From the NCBI GenBank assembly GCA_001768565.1, contig MEOE01000015.1:62001-126000 (forward strand): a DNA stretch of 64,000 nt, in the 5' to 3' direction. The translations under genes and the position numbers were made by a program. The DNA is from Bacteroidetes bacterium GWF2_33_16. GTDB lineage: Bacteria > Bacteroidota > Bacteroidia > Bacteroidales > UBA12077. Below the pieces are notes generated by a model. It saw nothing but the letters and a program-made list of their open reading frames with translations, was not told the origin of the DNA and made no database searches. This document shows, piece after piece, positions 10,127 through 19,130 of this stretch (positions are counted from its first letter, which is position 1; the number at the start of each line of letters is the position of its first letter).

Positions 10127-11506
10127 TTATTCGTATCTTAATGATTCAATAGGATCGCGATCGGCAGCACGCTTTGCAGGAGAAATACCAAAGATTACAC
10201 CAATAATAGCACTTACACCAAAAGCAATAATAATAGATCCCGGAGAAATAATGGTTAATATATCTGCAAATTTCATAATCAATTTAGATAGAATAACACC
10301 CAGAAGAACACCTACCAAACCACCTGAAACACTTATTAAAATAGCTTCGGAAAGAAACTGTGCAATAATATCTGCTTTTTTGGCGCCCAACGCCAGTCTA
10401 ATACCAATCTCCTTTATTCGTTCCATTACTGTGGCATACATAATATTCATAATACCTATACCACCCACAATTAAAGAAATACTAGCGATTGCTCCCAATA
10501 CGATATTAAAAATATCTTTTGTTCGTTGTTGTTGTTTAAGCAATAGCTCGGGAACAGTAATCTCATAATCTTTTACCTCCTGATGTCGTCGCAACAATAA
10601 CCGACTAAGAATCTCCGTGGTTGGAGTTAATTGTTCTGTTTCCTCAACTTGTACTATTATTTTATCGAGTTGATTATAATTTGACGAAGTGGTAGTTTCC
10701 TGTCCGCCCGAGAAAGAAAAAAAGAATCCACCACCAAACATTGATCCACCACTTACTATTTTTGAATTCACTAATGCTCTGTTTTTATATCGGAGGAGCA
10801 TTGTTTGAACAGGGATAAATACATTGTCGTTTACAAGGTTAACACCTGCATTATCGGCTGCAGATAAATTAACATCGCTTTTCTCTATAACGCCAATTAC
10901 CTTTAACCAAACATGACCAAACTTAAGATATTGATTTATAGGATCGGTATCGCTAAATACTTTTGAGCTTATGTTAGCGCCAATAACACAAACAGGTATT
11001 CCATTTGTTATTTGAAAATCATTAAAAAACGTACCTTTTTCGAGCTGAACATTATATACTTGAAAATAATCATTATTTACACCTACAATTTTTGCAGGTA
11101 CACGTTTACCATTCTGTACTACAAATGAATTGGCAATAATTTCCGGAGCAACTTTTTTTACTGAAGGAATAATTCTTTTTATTGCTTCAACATCATCCAG
11201 AGTTAATCCTGGCGAAAATTTTTTCTTCTGCTTCGATTCGCCTTCTGTGTCGCCACTACTATTATTCTCTTCCTCTGTAAGATCGGTTGTGGGTGTAATT
11301 ACAATATTATTAACACCCACCATTTTTATTTGTTCCAGAATTTCCTGTTGCGCACCATTACCAATAGCAAGCATACTTATAACTGCAGCAGTTCCGAAAA
11401 TAATTCCAAGAGCTGTAAGTACAGATTTTAGTTTATTATCTAAAATTGACTCAATAGCAATTTCTATATCGTGTAAATAATGACTTATAAAATTTATTTT
11501 AAACAT
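10127..11506 (-). CDS. MacB-like ABC transporter permease
   Basis: A 459-residue MacB-type permease: an N-terminal helix (DNKLKSVLTALGIIFGTAAVISMLAIG), a MacB periplasmic core domain of about 290 residues with an acidic and Lys-rich linker, then three C-terminal helices with MYATVMERIKEIGIRLALGAK. An upstream TTG or ATG would add 19 residues, but that extension is read from a repeat flanking the inserted upstream gene, so I prefer the ATG at 11506. MacB-type proteins do not form a substrate channel; they drive TolC-dependent export mechanically. No cognate ATPase gene is in this cluster. Confidence 0.9.
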   Translation of the reverse strand: MFKINFISHYLHDIEIAIESILDNKLKSVLTALGIIFGTAAVISMLAIGNGAQQEILEQIKMVGVNNIVITPTTDLTEEENNSSGDTEGESKQKKKFSPGLTLDDVEAIKRIIPSVKKVAPEIIANSFVVQNGKRVPAKIVGVNNDYFQVYNVQLEKGTFFNDFQITNGIPVCVIGANISSKVFSDTDPINQYLKFGHVWLKVIGVIEKSDVNLSAADNAGVNLVNDNVFIPVQTMLLRYKNRALVNSKIVSGGSMFGGGFFFSFSGGQETTTSSNYNQLDKIIVQVEETEQLTPTTEILSRLLLRRHQEVKDYEITVPELLLKQQQRTKDIFNIVLGAIASISLIVGGIGIMNIMYATVMERIKEIGIRLALGAKKADIIAQFLSEAILISVSGGLVGVLLGVILSKLIMKFADILTIISPGSIIIAFGVSAIIGVIFGISPAKRAADRDPIESLRYE

Positions 11507-11540
11507 CTGTATCTTGTTTCTGAATAAATATTGTACTCTC

Positions 11541-12030
11541 AATCTCCAATATCCAACATTCAATGATGAATCATGAATTATTTATCTACTTCTTTATTAA
11601 TTTATTTTTTTGCGCTGTTTCAATACTTTTAACAAAAATTGCAATTAGTTCATCGCACTCCTTCAATGAATTATCAATAACTTCTATAGAATTTAAGAGG
11701 GGTTTCCGTTTTATTATTTTCATTGAAATTTTTGTTTCCCTTAATTCTTTTAAACAAACCTTCATTTTATGAATGAAGTCATTAATTGATTCCGCACTTT
11801 GTGCTTCGCCATAATTAAATGCTGGAGATGTACCAGATCGGAGCAACTGACCACCAATATGACTACCAACTCTGGTATCAGGCAGCATCTCAACTAAACG
11901 AATAATCAACAATGAAAATTCTATTAATCGCTCCTCTAAATCGTATTTTCTGTTACTCTCCAATTTCATTTTTATTTGATTATATCTTAATAGTTGGTTA
12001 TTCGATATTGTTTATTGAATATTGGAAATT
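11541..12030. repeat. Inverted CCAATATyCAA-type motifs flanking the four-helix-bundle gene
   Basis: At 11541-11571 the plus strand reads TCTCCAATATCCAACATTCA. At 11999-12030 the complementary strand carries a similar TTTCCAATATTCAATAAAC. The two copies are inverted and bracket exactly the four-helix-bundle gene, suggesting that the gene arrived as a small cassette. Confidence 0.5.
11586..11969 (-). CDS. Four-helix-bundle protein (S23 / 23S rRNA intervening-sequence family)
   Basis: A 127-residue protein of the S23-type four-helix-bundle family: ERLIEFSLLIIRLVEMLP, then GGQLLRSGTSPAFNYGEAQSAES, then FIHKMKVCLKELRET. The SxTSxxxNYxEA-like core is the family hallmark. Relatives are encoded within intervening sequences of 23S rRNA genes or as scattered single genes; the role is unknown. 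Here it interrupts an export operon between adaptor and permease, where an ATPase gene would be expected, and is bracketed by inverted sequence motifs. It is intact. Confidence 0.85.
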   Translation of the reverse strand: MKLESNRKYDLEERLIEFSLLIIRLVEMLPDTRVGSHIGGQLLRSGTSPAFNYGEAQSAESINDFIHKMKVCLKELRETKISMKIIKRKPLLNSIEVIDNSLKECDELIAIFVKSIETAQKNKLIKK

Positions 12031-12059
12031 AAATTAACTTTTAATCATTGACCATAGTC

Positions 12060-13439
12060 TTAATTACCAGGTCTCTTAAATCCTTTCCCATTTCGGCGAC
12101 CGTTTTCTTTCATCATTTTTCGCTCATCAGCTTGTTCTTGTCTTTTAAGCTCTGCATCTTTTTTTTGCTTTTCACGTTCTTTTAAAATAGGTATAAGATC
12201 AAGCCCTGTAAATTTTAGTTTGTCTTCGTTCTCGGGTATCGACAGATACACCTCATCGCTCTTATTCAATCCTTGTTCGATAATAATAAAATTTTCATTT
12301 GATAATCCGGGAACAATTATCTGCTTTTTATTTGATGCAGTATAAACGAAACTTAAACTATCGTTGGTATGAATTGCCTCAAGAGGGAGGAAAAGAACAG
12401 CCTTAAATACATCGGTAATAATCTGGTTACTTGTAGTCATTGATGGCCTCATAATAGTGTCGGTTTGATCAACATTTACAAGCACCTCGAACACCTTAGC
12501 ATCAGTATTTGGTAATTGTTCTCCAATATTAGCTACTTCGAGCACTTTACCAGTATATTTTTTATCGGGGAAGGCATCTATTCCTATTCGAACAAATTGT
12601 CCTGTCTTTACTTTACTGATATCAATTTCGTTAACGTAGGTTTTTGATGACATACTCGACAAATCGGGCAGTGTAGCAATTGTCATATCCCATGGATTAA
12701 TCGAAGAACCAACCTTACGTTTTTGCCCGCTCCACTCCTTTTTATAGATTACCATTCCTGAAGCTGGAGCAAATATCCTGAATTTACCAATTACAGTTTC
12801 CAACTCGTTAACTTTTCTACGCGCTTTCTCGAGATTGATACTTGCTTCGCGCATATCAGCCATTGCTTGTTGTATTTTAAGCTTATAATTCTCTTTCGCT
12901 TGCTCATACGCTCTTTCCGATTTCTCAAGGTCGATTTTTGCTTGTCGAATTGTTGCAGGTGGTTCAAACTGACTTTGATCCAATACAATTTGTTTTTCTT
13001 CTAATGCAAACTTTAGGTTTACTAATTGATCGCGCAAATCACGCAATTGCATCGTTGTATCCAATTGAATTTTAAGAAACTGCGATTCCGCTTTCTCAAG
13101 ATCGTCTTTTATGTCTTTTAAACTATTTGAGACTTCGGAACGATCAAGATCTCCAACATAATCACCTGAATCGACAACTGTACCCTCAGGAACAAGATCC
13201 TGAATCTTTATTTCACGAATTCTAATATCTCTGCTATTTCTTAACTCAGCAGGCCCCATAATCTCAATCGAGCTTTTTGCTTGTAGTTCGCCTGTTGTAG
13301 ATACGAGTATCTCGAAATCGCCTTTTTCAACTTTCGTAGTTATTTGCTTTTTTGTACTATCCTTTTTTGATCCAAATAAAAAGATCAGCATAATTAATAA
13401 CACAATAACCGATAAAATTACATAGTACCTTCGTTTCAT
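12060..13439 (-). CDS. HlyD/MacA-like periplasmic adaptor protein
   Basis: A 459-residue membrane-fusion protein. One N-terminal membrane anchor (about 4-24, VILSVIVLLIMLIFLFG) precedes a first lipoyl-like half (VSTTGELQAKSSIEI), a long coiled-coil hairpin (about 110-215), the second lipoyl half (GKFRIFAPASGMVIYKKEW), beta-barrel domains and a basic, Lys/Arg-rich C-terminal tail. It bridges an inner-membrane transporter and TolC. Gene order on the minus strand is adaptor, four-helix-bundle protein, MacB-like permease, TolC. Confidence 0.9.
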   Translation of the reverse strand: MKRRYYVILSVIVLLIMLIFLFGSKKDSTKKQITTKVEKGDFEILVSTTGELQAKSSIEIMGPAELRNSRDIRIREIKIQDLVPEGTVVDSGDYVGDLDRSEVSNSLKDIKDDLEKAESQFLKIQLDTTMQLRDLRDQLVNLKFALEEKQIVLDQSQFEPPATIRQAKIDLEKSERAYEQAKENYKLKIQQAMADMREASINLEKARRKVNELETVIGKFRIFAPASGMVIYKKEWSGQKRKVGSSINPWDMTIATLPDLSSMSSKTYVNEIDISKVKTGQFVRIGIDAFPDKKYTGKVLEVANIGEQLPNTDAKVFEVLVNVDQTDTIMRPSMTTSNQIITDVFKAVLFLPLEAIHTNDSLSFVYTASNKKQIIVPGLSNENFIIIEQGLNKSDEVYLSIPENEDKLKFTGLDLIPILKEREKQKKDAELKRQEQADERKMMKENGRRNGKGFKRPGN

Positions 13440-13452
13440 TTGAGCAATTTAT

Positions 13453-14838
13453 TTAAAGCATTGATTTTATTTCTGTAATAATTCTATTTGCCAATTCATT
13501 TGAGCTTTTCGCATCTTTACTTTCAGCATAAATTCTGATTATTGGTTCGGTATTTGATTTTCGGAGATGAACCCAGCCATTGTCAAAATCTATTTTTATT
13601 CCATCGATATCATTTACCTGAAAATCGCTGAACTTTATCTTTATAGACTCTAAAATCTTATCAACGTTTATTTGAGGAGTTAATTCAATTTTATTTTTTG
13701 AGATTACATATTCGGGATATTGAGCTCTTAACTCCGAACATTTCTTTTCAGATCGCGCCAGATGAGTTAAGAACAAAGCTATTCCTACCAGAGCATCTCT
13801 ACCATAATGCAAATCGGGATAAATAATACCACCATTACCTTCGCCACCAATAACTGCATTGTGTTTTTTCATGCTATCAACAACATTCACCTCTCCAACT
13901 GCAGATGCAAAATAACTGCCTCCATATTTCTTGGTTACATCACTCAACGCTCTGGTTGATGACAGGTTGGAAACAGTATTTCCGGGTTTCTCTTGTAAGA
14001 TATAATCAGCAACCGCTACAAGAGTATACTCTTCACCAAACATAGAACCATCTTCGTTAATTATTGCCAGGCGATCAACATCAGGATCAACAACAAATCC
14101 CAGATGCGCATTATTTTCCTTTACTAAATTTGATATGTCAGTCAAGTGCTCAGGTAATGGTTCGGGATTGTGTGGAAATATACCATTTGGCTCACAATAC
14201 AACTCGAAAACCTCCTTTACACCTAACGCTCTTAATAATTCCGGAATAACTATTCCTCCGACTGAATTTACTGCATCGACAGCGATTCGGAATTGAGCAA
14301 GTTTAATGGCATCTATATCAACAAGAGGAAGGTCTAATATTTGCTGAATATGAATATCTAGATATGTATTATTAATCTCCACTCTTCCTAATTTATCAAC
14401 CTCAGCATAGGTAAACATTTCTTTATCGGCAATTTCAAGCACCTGTTCACCATCAGCTGACGATAAAAACTCACCTTTATGATTCAATAGTTTTAAAGCA
14501 TTCCATTGTTTTGGATTATGACTAGCTGTTAAAATAATACCACCATGAGCCTTTTCGCAAGCAACTGCTATTTCGGTTGTTGGTGTTGTTGCTAAACCAA
14601 TATCCACAACATTGATACCCATTCCCATAAGTGTACCGATAACAATATTATTAACCATTTCGCCCGAGATGCGTGCATCGCGACCAACAATAACTTTTAT
14701 CTTTTTATCTTTTGTATTATTAATAATCCATTGAGCATATGCCGATACAAATTTTACTGTATCTAGAGGACTCAATCCATCGCCAGCTTTGCCACCAATG
14801 GTGCCTCGTATTCCGGAAATTGATTTGATTAGTGTCAT
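13453..14838 (-). CDS. glmM: Phosphoglucosamine mutase / phosphohexomutase
   Basis: A 461-residue alpha-D-phosphohexomutase. The catalytic phosphoserine lies in TASHNP (Ser106). The metal loop is DPDVDR (about 260), the sugar-specificity loop is GEGNGG (about 335), and the phosphate-binding loop is RKSNTEPIIRIYAE near the C-terminus. GlmM converts glucosamine-6-phosphate to glucosamine-1-phosphate for peptidoglycan and LPS. The length and N-terminus (SISGIRGTIGG) fit the Bacteroidota GlmM group, but phosphomannomutase/phosphoglucomutase activity cannot be excluded. It lies 13 bases upstream of the adaptor gene, so the two may be cotranscribed. Confidence 0.8.
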   Translation of the reverse strand: MTLIKSISGIRGTIGGKAGDGLSPLDTVKFVSAYAQWIINNTKDKKIKVIVGRDARISGEMVNNIVIGTLMGMGINVVDIGLATTPTTEIAVACEKAHGGIILTASHNPKQWNALKLLNHKGEFLSSADGEQVLEIADKEMFTYAEVDKLGRVEINNTYLDIHIQQILDLPLVDIDAIKLAQFRIAVDAVNSVGGIVIPELLRALGVKEVFELYCEPNGIFPHNPEPLPEHLTDISNLVKENNAHLGFVVDPDVDRLAIINEDGSMFGEEYTLVAVADYILQEKPGNTVSNLSSTRALSDVTKKYGGSYFASAVGEVNVVDSMKKHNAVIGGEGNGGIIYPDLHYGRDALVGIALFLTHLARSEKKCSELRAQYPEYVISKNKIELTPQINVDKILESIKIKFSDFQVNDIDGIKIDFDNGWVHLRKSNTEPIIRIYAESKDAKSSNELANRIITEIKSML

Positions 14839-14959
14839 ATCATAATTATTTTTTAGTAAGTGTGAAAAATTGAATAAAGATAACCAATTCGCACTAAACT
14901 GAATAAATTTTAAAGAACTTTAACAAGAAATGATTTAACAAAATCTATCTTTTTACTGG

Positions 14960-14979
14960 GCAAAGGTTTAAACCTTTGC
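14960..14979. promoter_or_regulatory. 20-bp perfect palindrome in a divergent promoter region
   Basis: GCAAAGGTTTAAACCTTTGC is perfectly self-complementary with no loop, as expected of a dimeric regulator's operator rather than an RNA hairpin. It lies between divergent glmM and the pseudouridine synthase gene. It could also be a dispersed intergenic repeat. Confidence 0.5.
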
Positions 14980-15006
14980 AGAGCTATTTAACTAAAAATA
15001 AAGTAT

Positions 15007-15014
15007 TACCTTTG
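15007..15014 (+). promoter_or_regulatory. Bacteroidota -7 promoter element TAnnTTTG
   Basis: TACCTTTG matches the TAnnTTTG -7 consensus, 28 bases before the ATG at 15043. No equally clear -33 TTG is found at the standard distance, so the assignment is moderate. Confidence 0.45.
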
Positions 15015-15042
15015 CCTCAGCCATTAATAAGGAATAAAAATC

Positions 15043-15885
15043 ATGAAAAAAGAATTTCCAAAAAGAGAAAAGCGAGAGCATACGCCAAAAGAAAGATCTG
15101 ATAAACCAATTAGGAATTATAGCAAACCTATTAAATCAAGTGAAAAAGATATAGATAACGAAGAAAATAAACCGATTCGTTTAAATAAATACATTGCTAA
15201 CTCAGGTGTTTGCTCGCGACGAGAAGCCGACGAGATAATTGAGGCAGGATTTATTACAGTTAATGGCAAGGTTATTAATGAATTGGGAGCAAAAGTAATG
15301 CTCGGTGATAAGATTGAATACAAAGGCAAATTGCTAAGTAATGAAAAAAAGGTATATGTATTGTTAAATAAACCAAAGGATTTTGTGACTACTGTTCGAG
15401 ATAGACATGCAGAAAAAACAGTTCTTGATTTAGTTAAAAATGCCTGCGACGAGCGTATTTATCCTGTTGGCCGACTCGATAAAAATACAACTGGAGTTTT
15501 ATTGCTTACAAACGATGGCGAGCTTACTAAACAACTTACTCACCCAAGTTTTGTTAAGAAAAAAATCTATCACGTTCATTTAGACAAACCCGTTACCAAA
15601 GCCGATATGATAAGTATAGTTGAAGGTATTCAGGTTGATGATGATTTTGTTACAGCAGATGCAATAAGCTATGTAGAAGAAAATGATAAAACACAAATAG
15701 GCATTGAGATTCATACAGGACAGAACCGAATTGTGCGACGTATCTTTGAGTCGTTAGGGTATAGAATTGAGAAGCTCGATCGTGTTTATTTTGCAGGATT
15801 AACCAAGAAAAACCTTCCACGCGGAAAATGGAGACATCTTACTCCTCAAGAAATTGCCATGCTAAAAATGAAATCATTTAAATAG
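15043..15885 (+). CDS. S4-domain rRNA pseudouridine synthase (RsuA/RluB/RluF family)
   Basis: A 280-residue protein. A highly basic, disordered N-terminal tail (about 1-40) is followed by an S4 RNA-binding domain (RLNKYIANSGVCSRREADEIIEAGFITVNGK) and the synthase domain, with the catalytic Asp in GRLDKNTTGVLLLTNDGEL and the C-terminal GQNRIVRRIFESLGY motif. The family isomerises uridine in 16S or 23S rRNA. Which uridine is modified cannot be told. The charged N-terminal extension is usual for Bacteroidota members. The next gene follows after 11 bases. Confidence 0.9.
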   Translation: MKKEFPKREKREHTPKERSDKPIRNYSKPIKSSEKDIDNEENKPIRLNKYIANSGVCSRREADEIIEAGFITVNGKVINELGAKVMLGDKIEYKGKLLSNEKKVYVLLNKPKDFVTTVRDRHAEKTVLDLVKNACDERIYPVGRLDKNTTGVLLLTNDGELTKQLTHPSFVKKKIYHVHLDKPVTKADMISIVEGIQVDDDFVTADAISYVEENDKTQIGIEIHTGQNRIVRRIFESLGYRIEKLDRVYFAGLTKKNLPRGKWRHLTPQEIAMLKMKSFK

Positions 15886-15896
15886 GCTGATTTATA

Positions 15897-18311
15897 ATGC
15901 GGCTTGGTATTCTTTTTTCAATCCTGATATTCAGCACTTTATTTACTAAAGGGCAAAGCTATAGCATTTCCGGGAAAATTAAAGATCAAAAAACTAAGGA
16001 AAGCCTACCTTTTGTTCATATTTCGTATGGGGAAAAGGGGATTGGAACCACATCGAACATTGATGGGAACTTCGAAATAAAATCGGATAAGGAAGTTACA
16101 CGACTTATTGTTAGTTACCTGGGTTATTTTTCCGATACCATAATAATCACTGAATACCCCAATCCGAGAAATCTAGCGATTGAAATGATTCCTACTTCAT
16201 ATAATATTGAAGCTGCTATTATTTTACCAGGAATAAACCCTGCACACCGAATAATAAACAAAGTTATTGAAAACAGAGATATCAATAATCCTGAGAAAAT
16301 GCAATCGTTTTCCTACAAATCATACAACAAGATGCATTTTACAGCTCGAAAAGATACTTCTGAAATACCCGATTCGTTAATAGCCAAAACATACACTATC
16401 GATAGAAAACTCGAACAGCAGCATTTACTTATTATGGAAACTGTTAATGAGAAAAAATTTAAATATCCATATAAGGCAAGTGAGCAAATTATTGCAAGTA
16501 AAGTATCTGGATTTAGTGATCCAATTTTTTCGCTTATTGCTTCTCAAATACAATCATTTTCATTTTACAATGATTATTTTGTGATTTTCGACAAGATGTA
16601 TATAAATCCGATAAGTAAAGGCAGCACAAATCGCTATCTTTTTATGATCGAAGATACTTTATATGCTGAGCCAGGAGATACCATATTTGTAGTTTCGTAC
16701 CGACCAAAAAAGGATAAAATATTTGATGGATTAAAAGGATTTCTTCAAATAAATACAAATGGTTATGCCATTCAATCGGTAGTTGCAGAGCCACTCGAAA
16801 AAGACTTTGGAATGATGGTAAACATTAAACAAAATTATGAGTTTGTAAATAACCAGCAATGGTTTCCGAAGGAATTGCATACCGAGATTATTTTCGACAA
16901 AGCTCTAAAGGCAAACGATAAAATTACTTATCAGATTTTAGCTGTTGGGAGGTCATATATCTCAGATATAAATTTGAATCCAGAATTTAATAATAAAGAG
17001 TTTTCGCAAGTTGAAGTTAAGATTCATCCTAATGCGACCGAGAAATCGGATACATTTTGGAATGAAAACAGAATTGAACCACTTTATAAGAAAGATTCGC
17101 TAACCTATGTAATAATTGATAGTATTTCAAAAGCTGAAAATTTTGAAAAAATTCTTGTTGCCTACGAATCTATTCTAAATGGATATATTCCATATAAATT
17201 CATTCATTTTCCTATTAACCGAATTATAGACTACAATATTTATGAGGGATGGAGGTTAGGATTCGGATTTATGACAAATCACAAATTATCATCCGTTTTT
17301 GAATTCGGTGGCTATTTGGGATATGGATTTACTGATAAAGCATTCAAATATGGAGGCGATTTACTATTTAATATTCATAAAAACTCCGAAAGTAAAATTC
17401 GTTTTTCTTATTCCAATGATGTAGTCGAAAAAGCTGGTTTTGCTTTCTTCGAAAAGCTCGATCTAATGACCACAGAGCTTTACAGGAAATACATTGTAAC
17501 CAATATGGATAAAATTGAAAAACAAGAAGTTACGTTTTCGTTTAGATCGATGGATTATCTAAATACTAATATATTTTTCCGAAACGAAATTATTGAAAGC
17601 ACAGATGGATACATCTATGAATCGACTCTTGATGATGCTGATAACCAATTTACATTTACCGAAGTTGGATTACAATTTAAGTATGCATTTAAAGAGAAAT
17701 TCTTACAAACCCAAAAGTACAACTACTCAATGGGAACAGATTATCCTGTAGTTTATGCAAATATTACTCAAGGCATTAATTTTTACAAGGGAGAATTTGA
17801 ATACACGAAATATGAGTTAAAAATAGTACAATCTTTTAGAACTAAATCTTTGGGAAAAACCAAACTTACACTCATCGGGGGACTGGTAGATGGAAAGGTA
17901 CCTTTGTCGAAGTTGTACAATGGGCATGCAAATAATCACAACTACGACCTTGATGCAGAAAACAGTTTTGCCACTATGGGTATGAATGAGTTCTACAATG
18001 ATCGTTTTGTTTCATTTTTTTTCAGACAGGAGTTTGGTAGTTTTTTCAGGATAAAAAGCTTTTCACCCAAATTTGTTTTAGCGAGTAATTTTGGAATAGG
18101 AGAAATTGATTTTAATCCGAAGCATCAATCTGTTAAACCAATACAATCGGTAAATAAAGGCTATTATGAAAGCGGTATTTTAGTAAATAATATTCTTACA
18201 CAGCAATTTATTGGAATTGGATTTGGTGTTTATTACCGATATGGTTCTTACTCTTACATAAAAACAGCTGATAATTTTGCGTATAAGTTTACGTTTACAA
18301 TAAATCTCTAG
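15897..18311 (+). CDS. DUF5686 outer-membrane protein with carboxypeptidase-regulatory-like domain
   Basis: An 804-residue protein. A signal peptide (1-19, ending TKGQ) leads into a CarboxypepD-regulatory-like beta-sandwich (SISGKIKDQKTKESLPFVHISYGEKG, about 23-105). A long DUF5686 region follows, and the C-terminal part has the alternating aromatic pattern of a beta-barrel, ending in a strand YKFTFTINL as outer-membrane proteins do. The family is common in Bacteroidota; its substrate is unknown. The 3' end overlaps the converging permease gene by 4 bases. Confidence 0.85.
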   Translation: MRLGILFSILIFSTLFTKGQSYSISGKIKDQKTKESLPFVHISYGEKGIGTTSNIDGNFEIKSDKEVTRLIVSYLGYFSDTIIITEYPNPRNLAIEMIPTSYNIEAAIILPGINPAHRIINKVIENRDINNPEKMQSFSYKSYNKMHFTARKDTSEIPDSLIAKTYTIDRKLEQQHLLIMETVNEKKFKYPYKASEQIIASKVSGFSDPIFSLIASQIQSFSFYNDYFVIFDKMYINPISKGSTNRYLFMIEDTLYAEPGDTIFVVSYRPKKDKIFDGLKGFLQINTNGYAIQSVVAEPLEKDFGMMVNIKQNYEFVNNQQWFPKELHTEIIFDKALKANDKITYQILAVGRSYISDINLNPEFNNKEFSQVEVKIHPNATEKSDTFWNENRIEPLYKKDSLTYVIIDSISKAENFEKILVAYESILNGYIPYKFIHFPINRIIDYNIYEGWRLGFGFMTNHKLSSVFEFGGYLGYGFTDKAFKYGGDLLFNIHKNSESKIRFSYSNDVVEKAGFAFFEKLDLMTTELYRKYIVTNMDKIEKQEVTFSFRSMDYLNTNIFFRNEIIESTDGYIYESTLDDADNQFTFTEVGLQFKYAFKEKFLQTQKYNYSMGTDYPVVYANITQGINFYKGEFEYTKYELKIVQSFRTKSLGKTKLTLIGGLVDGKVPLSKLYNGHANNHNYDLDAENSFATMGMNEFYNDRFVSFFFRQEFGSFFRIKSFSPKFVLASNFGIGEIDFNPKHQSVKPIQSVNKGYYESGILVNNILTQQFIGIGFGVYYRYGSYSYIKTADNFAYKFTFTINL

Positions 18312-19015
18312 ATAAACTTCTCCCTTCGTTGTAGGTTTATTAATGCCCACAGCATTGAAATGATTGAACCAATTATTAACATTAGCCGGTTTTGACCTTG
18401 CACATTTTTCCATATGGTCATACTTATATCACTTGGAACATCAAAAGGATTTAAAAAGACATTCCATTTACTATATTGGAGTGGTTCGTGCATTATCCAG
18501 AAAACAAGTCCGATGATGATCACTATAACTGCTGCGCCACTGGCATTTCTTACAAGTGTAGAAAAAAGGAACGATAAGCAGGATAAGAAAAGCAATGGAT
18601 ACATGAGTTGATAAACCATTTTTAATACTGGTATTCGCAAAATTGCAAAAACAGTAAATTCAGACATTATTATTAGAATGAAAAATAACAGGACCATACT
18701 AATAATAAACCTTACCAAATAAACCTTGTAACGATAATTCGGAACACCAAATATAATTTCCAGCATTCGGGTATCTTTATCGTTCTGAATATTAAATATA
18801 ACAGGATAGAAGATAATAAGTATCCCCGGAAATATTAATGTATTGTAGATATCGCTTTCGGTAGCAACTGAATTCGAAAACAACATTATTCCTACAATCA
18901 TTAAAAAAAATGCTACTGCTGCAATTAAAAAGTAGATAAATTTATTAGCGAATACGATCTTAAGGTTGTATCTGACAATATCACTAATTTGTTTTATTCT
19001 TTGTGTTGTATTCAT
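18308..19015 (-). CDS. ABC-2 type permease, partner of the RND-ABC fusion
   Basis: A 235-residue integral membrane protein with about six helices and the ABC-2/GldF-type layout: a first helix near 25-47, a second after the DKDTRMLEIIFGVPNYRY loop, and a paired set at 150-172 (AAVIVIIIGLVFWIM) and near 210. It lacks an ATPase of its own. It is 115 bases downstream of the RND-ABC fusion, whose C-terminal ATPase is the closest candidate motor. The DTRMLEIIF loop resembles the KNDTVEVIYARSM loop of the giant permease at 30313-33669, suggesting common ancestry. Confidence 0.75.
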   Translation of the reverse strand: MNTTQRIKQISDIVRYNLKIVFANKFIYFLIAAVAFFLMIVGIMLFSNSVATESDIYNTLIFPGILIIFYPVIFNIQNDKDTRMLEIIFGVPNYRYKVYLVRFIISMVLLFFILIIMSEFTVFAILRIPVLKMVYQLMYPLLFLSCLSFLFSTLVRNASGAAVIVIIIGLVFWIMHEPLQYSKWNVFLNPFDVPSDISMTIWKNVQGQNRLMLIIGSIISMLWALINLQRREKFI

Positions 19016-19045
19016 TTTTTATAGTTCAAAGATTAATGTAGAGCA

Positions 19046-19086
19046 AAAAGTATCAAGCATCGGAAATCCGCATTAAGACTTGATAT
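19046..19086 (-). terminator. Terminator-like hairpin inside the efflux locus
   Basis: On the minus strand a TATCAAG...CTTGATA stem encloses a smaller CGGA/TCCG stem and is followed by CTTTTT. It lies between the RND-ABC fusion and the ABC-2 permease and may attenuate expression of the last gene. Confidence 0.5.
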
Positions 19087-19130
19087 TTGGTTTAAAACAA
19101 TCTTTTTTTCTTGTGTTTCATATTTATATA

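Noticed and set aside
11507..11563. Nineteen-residue N-terminal extension of the MacB-like permease
   Set aside because: The extension is translated from the motif flanking the inserted four-helix-bundle gene; the internal ATG at 11506 fits the family.
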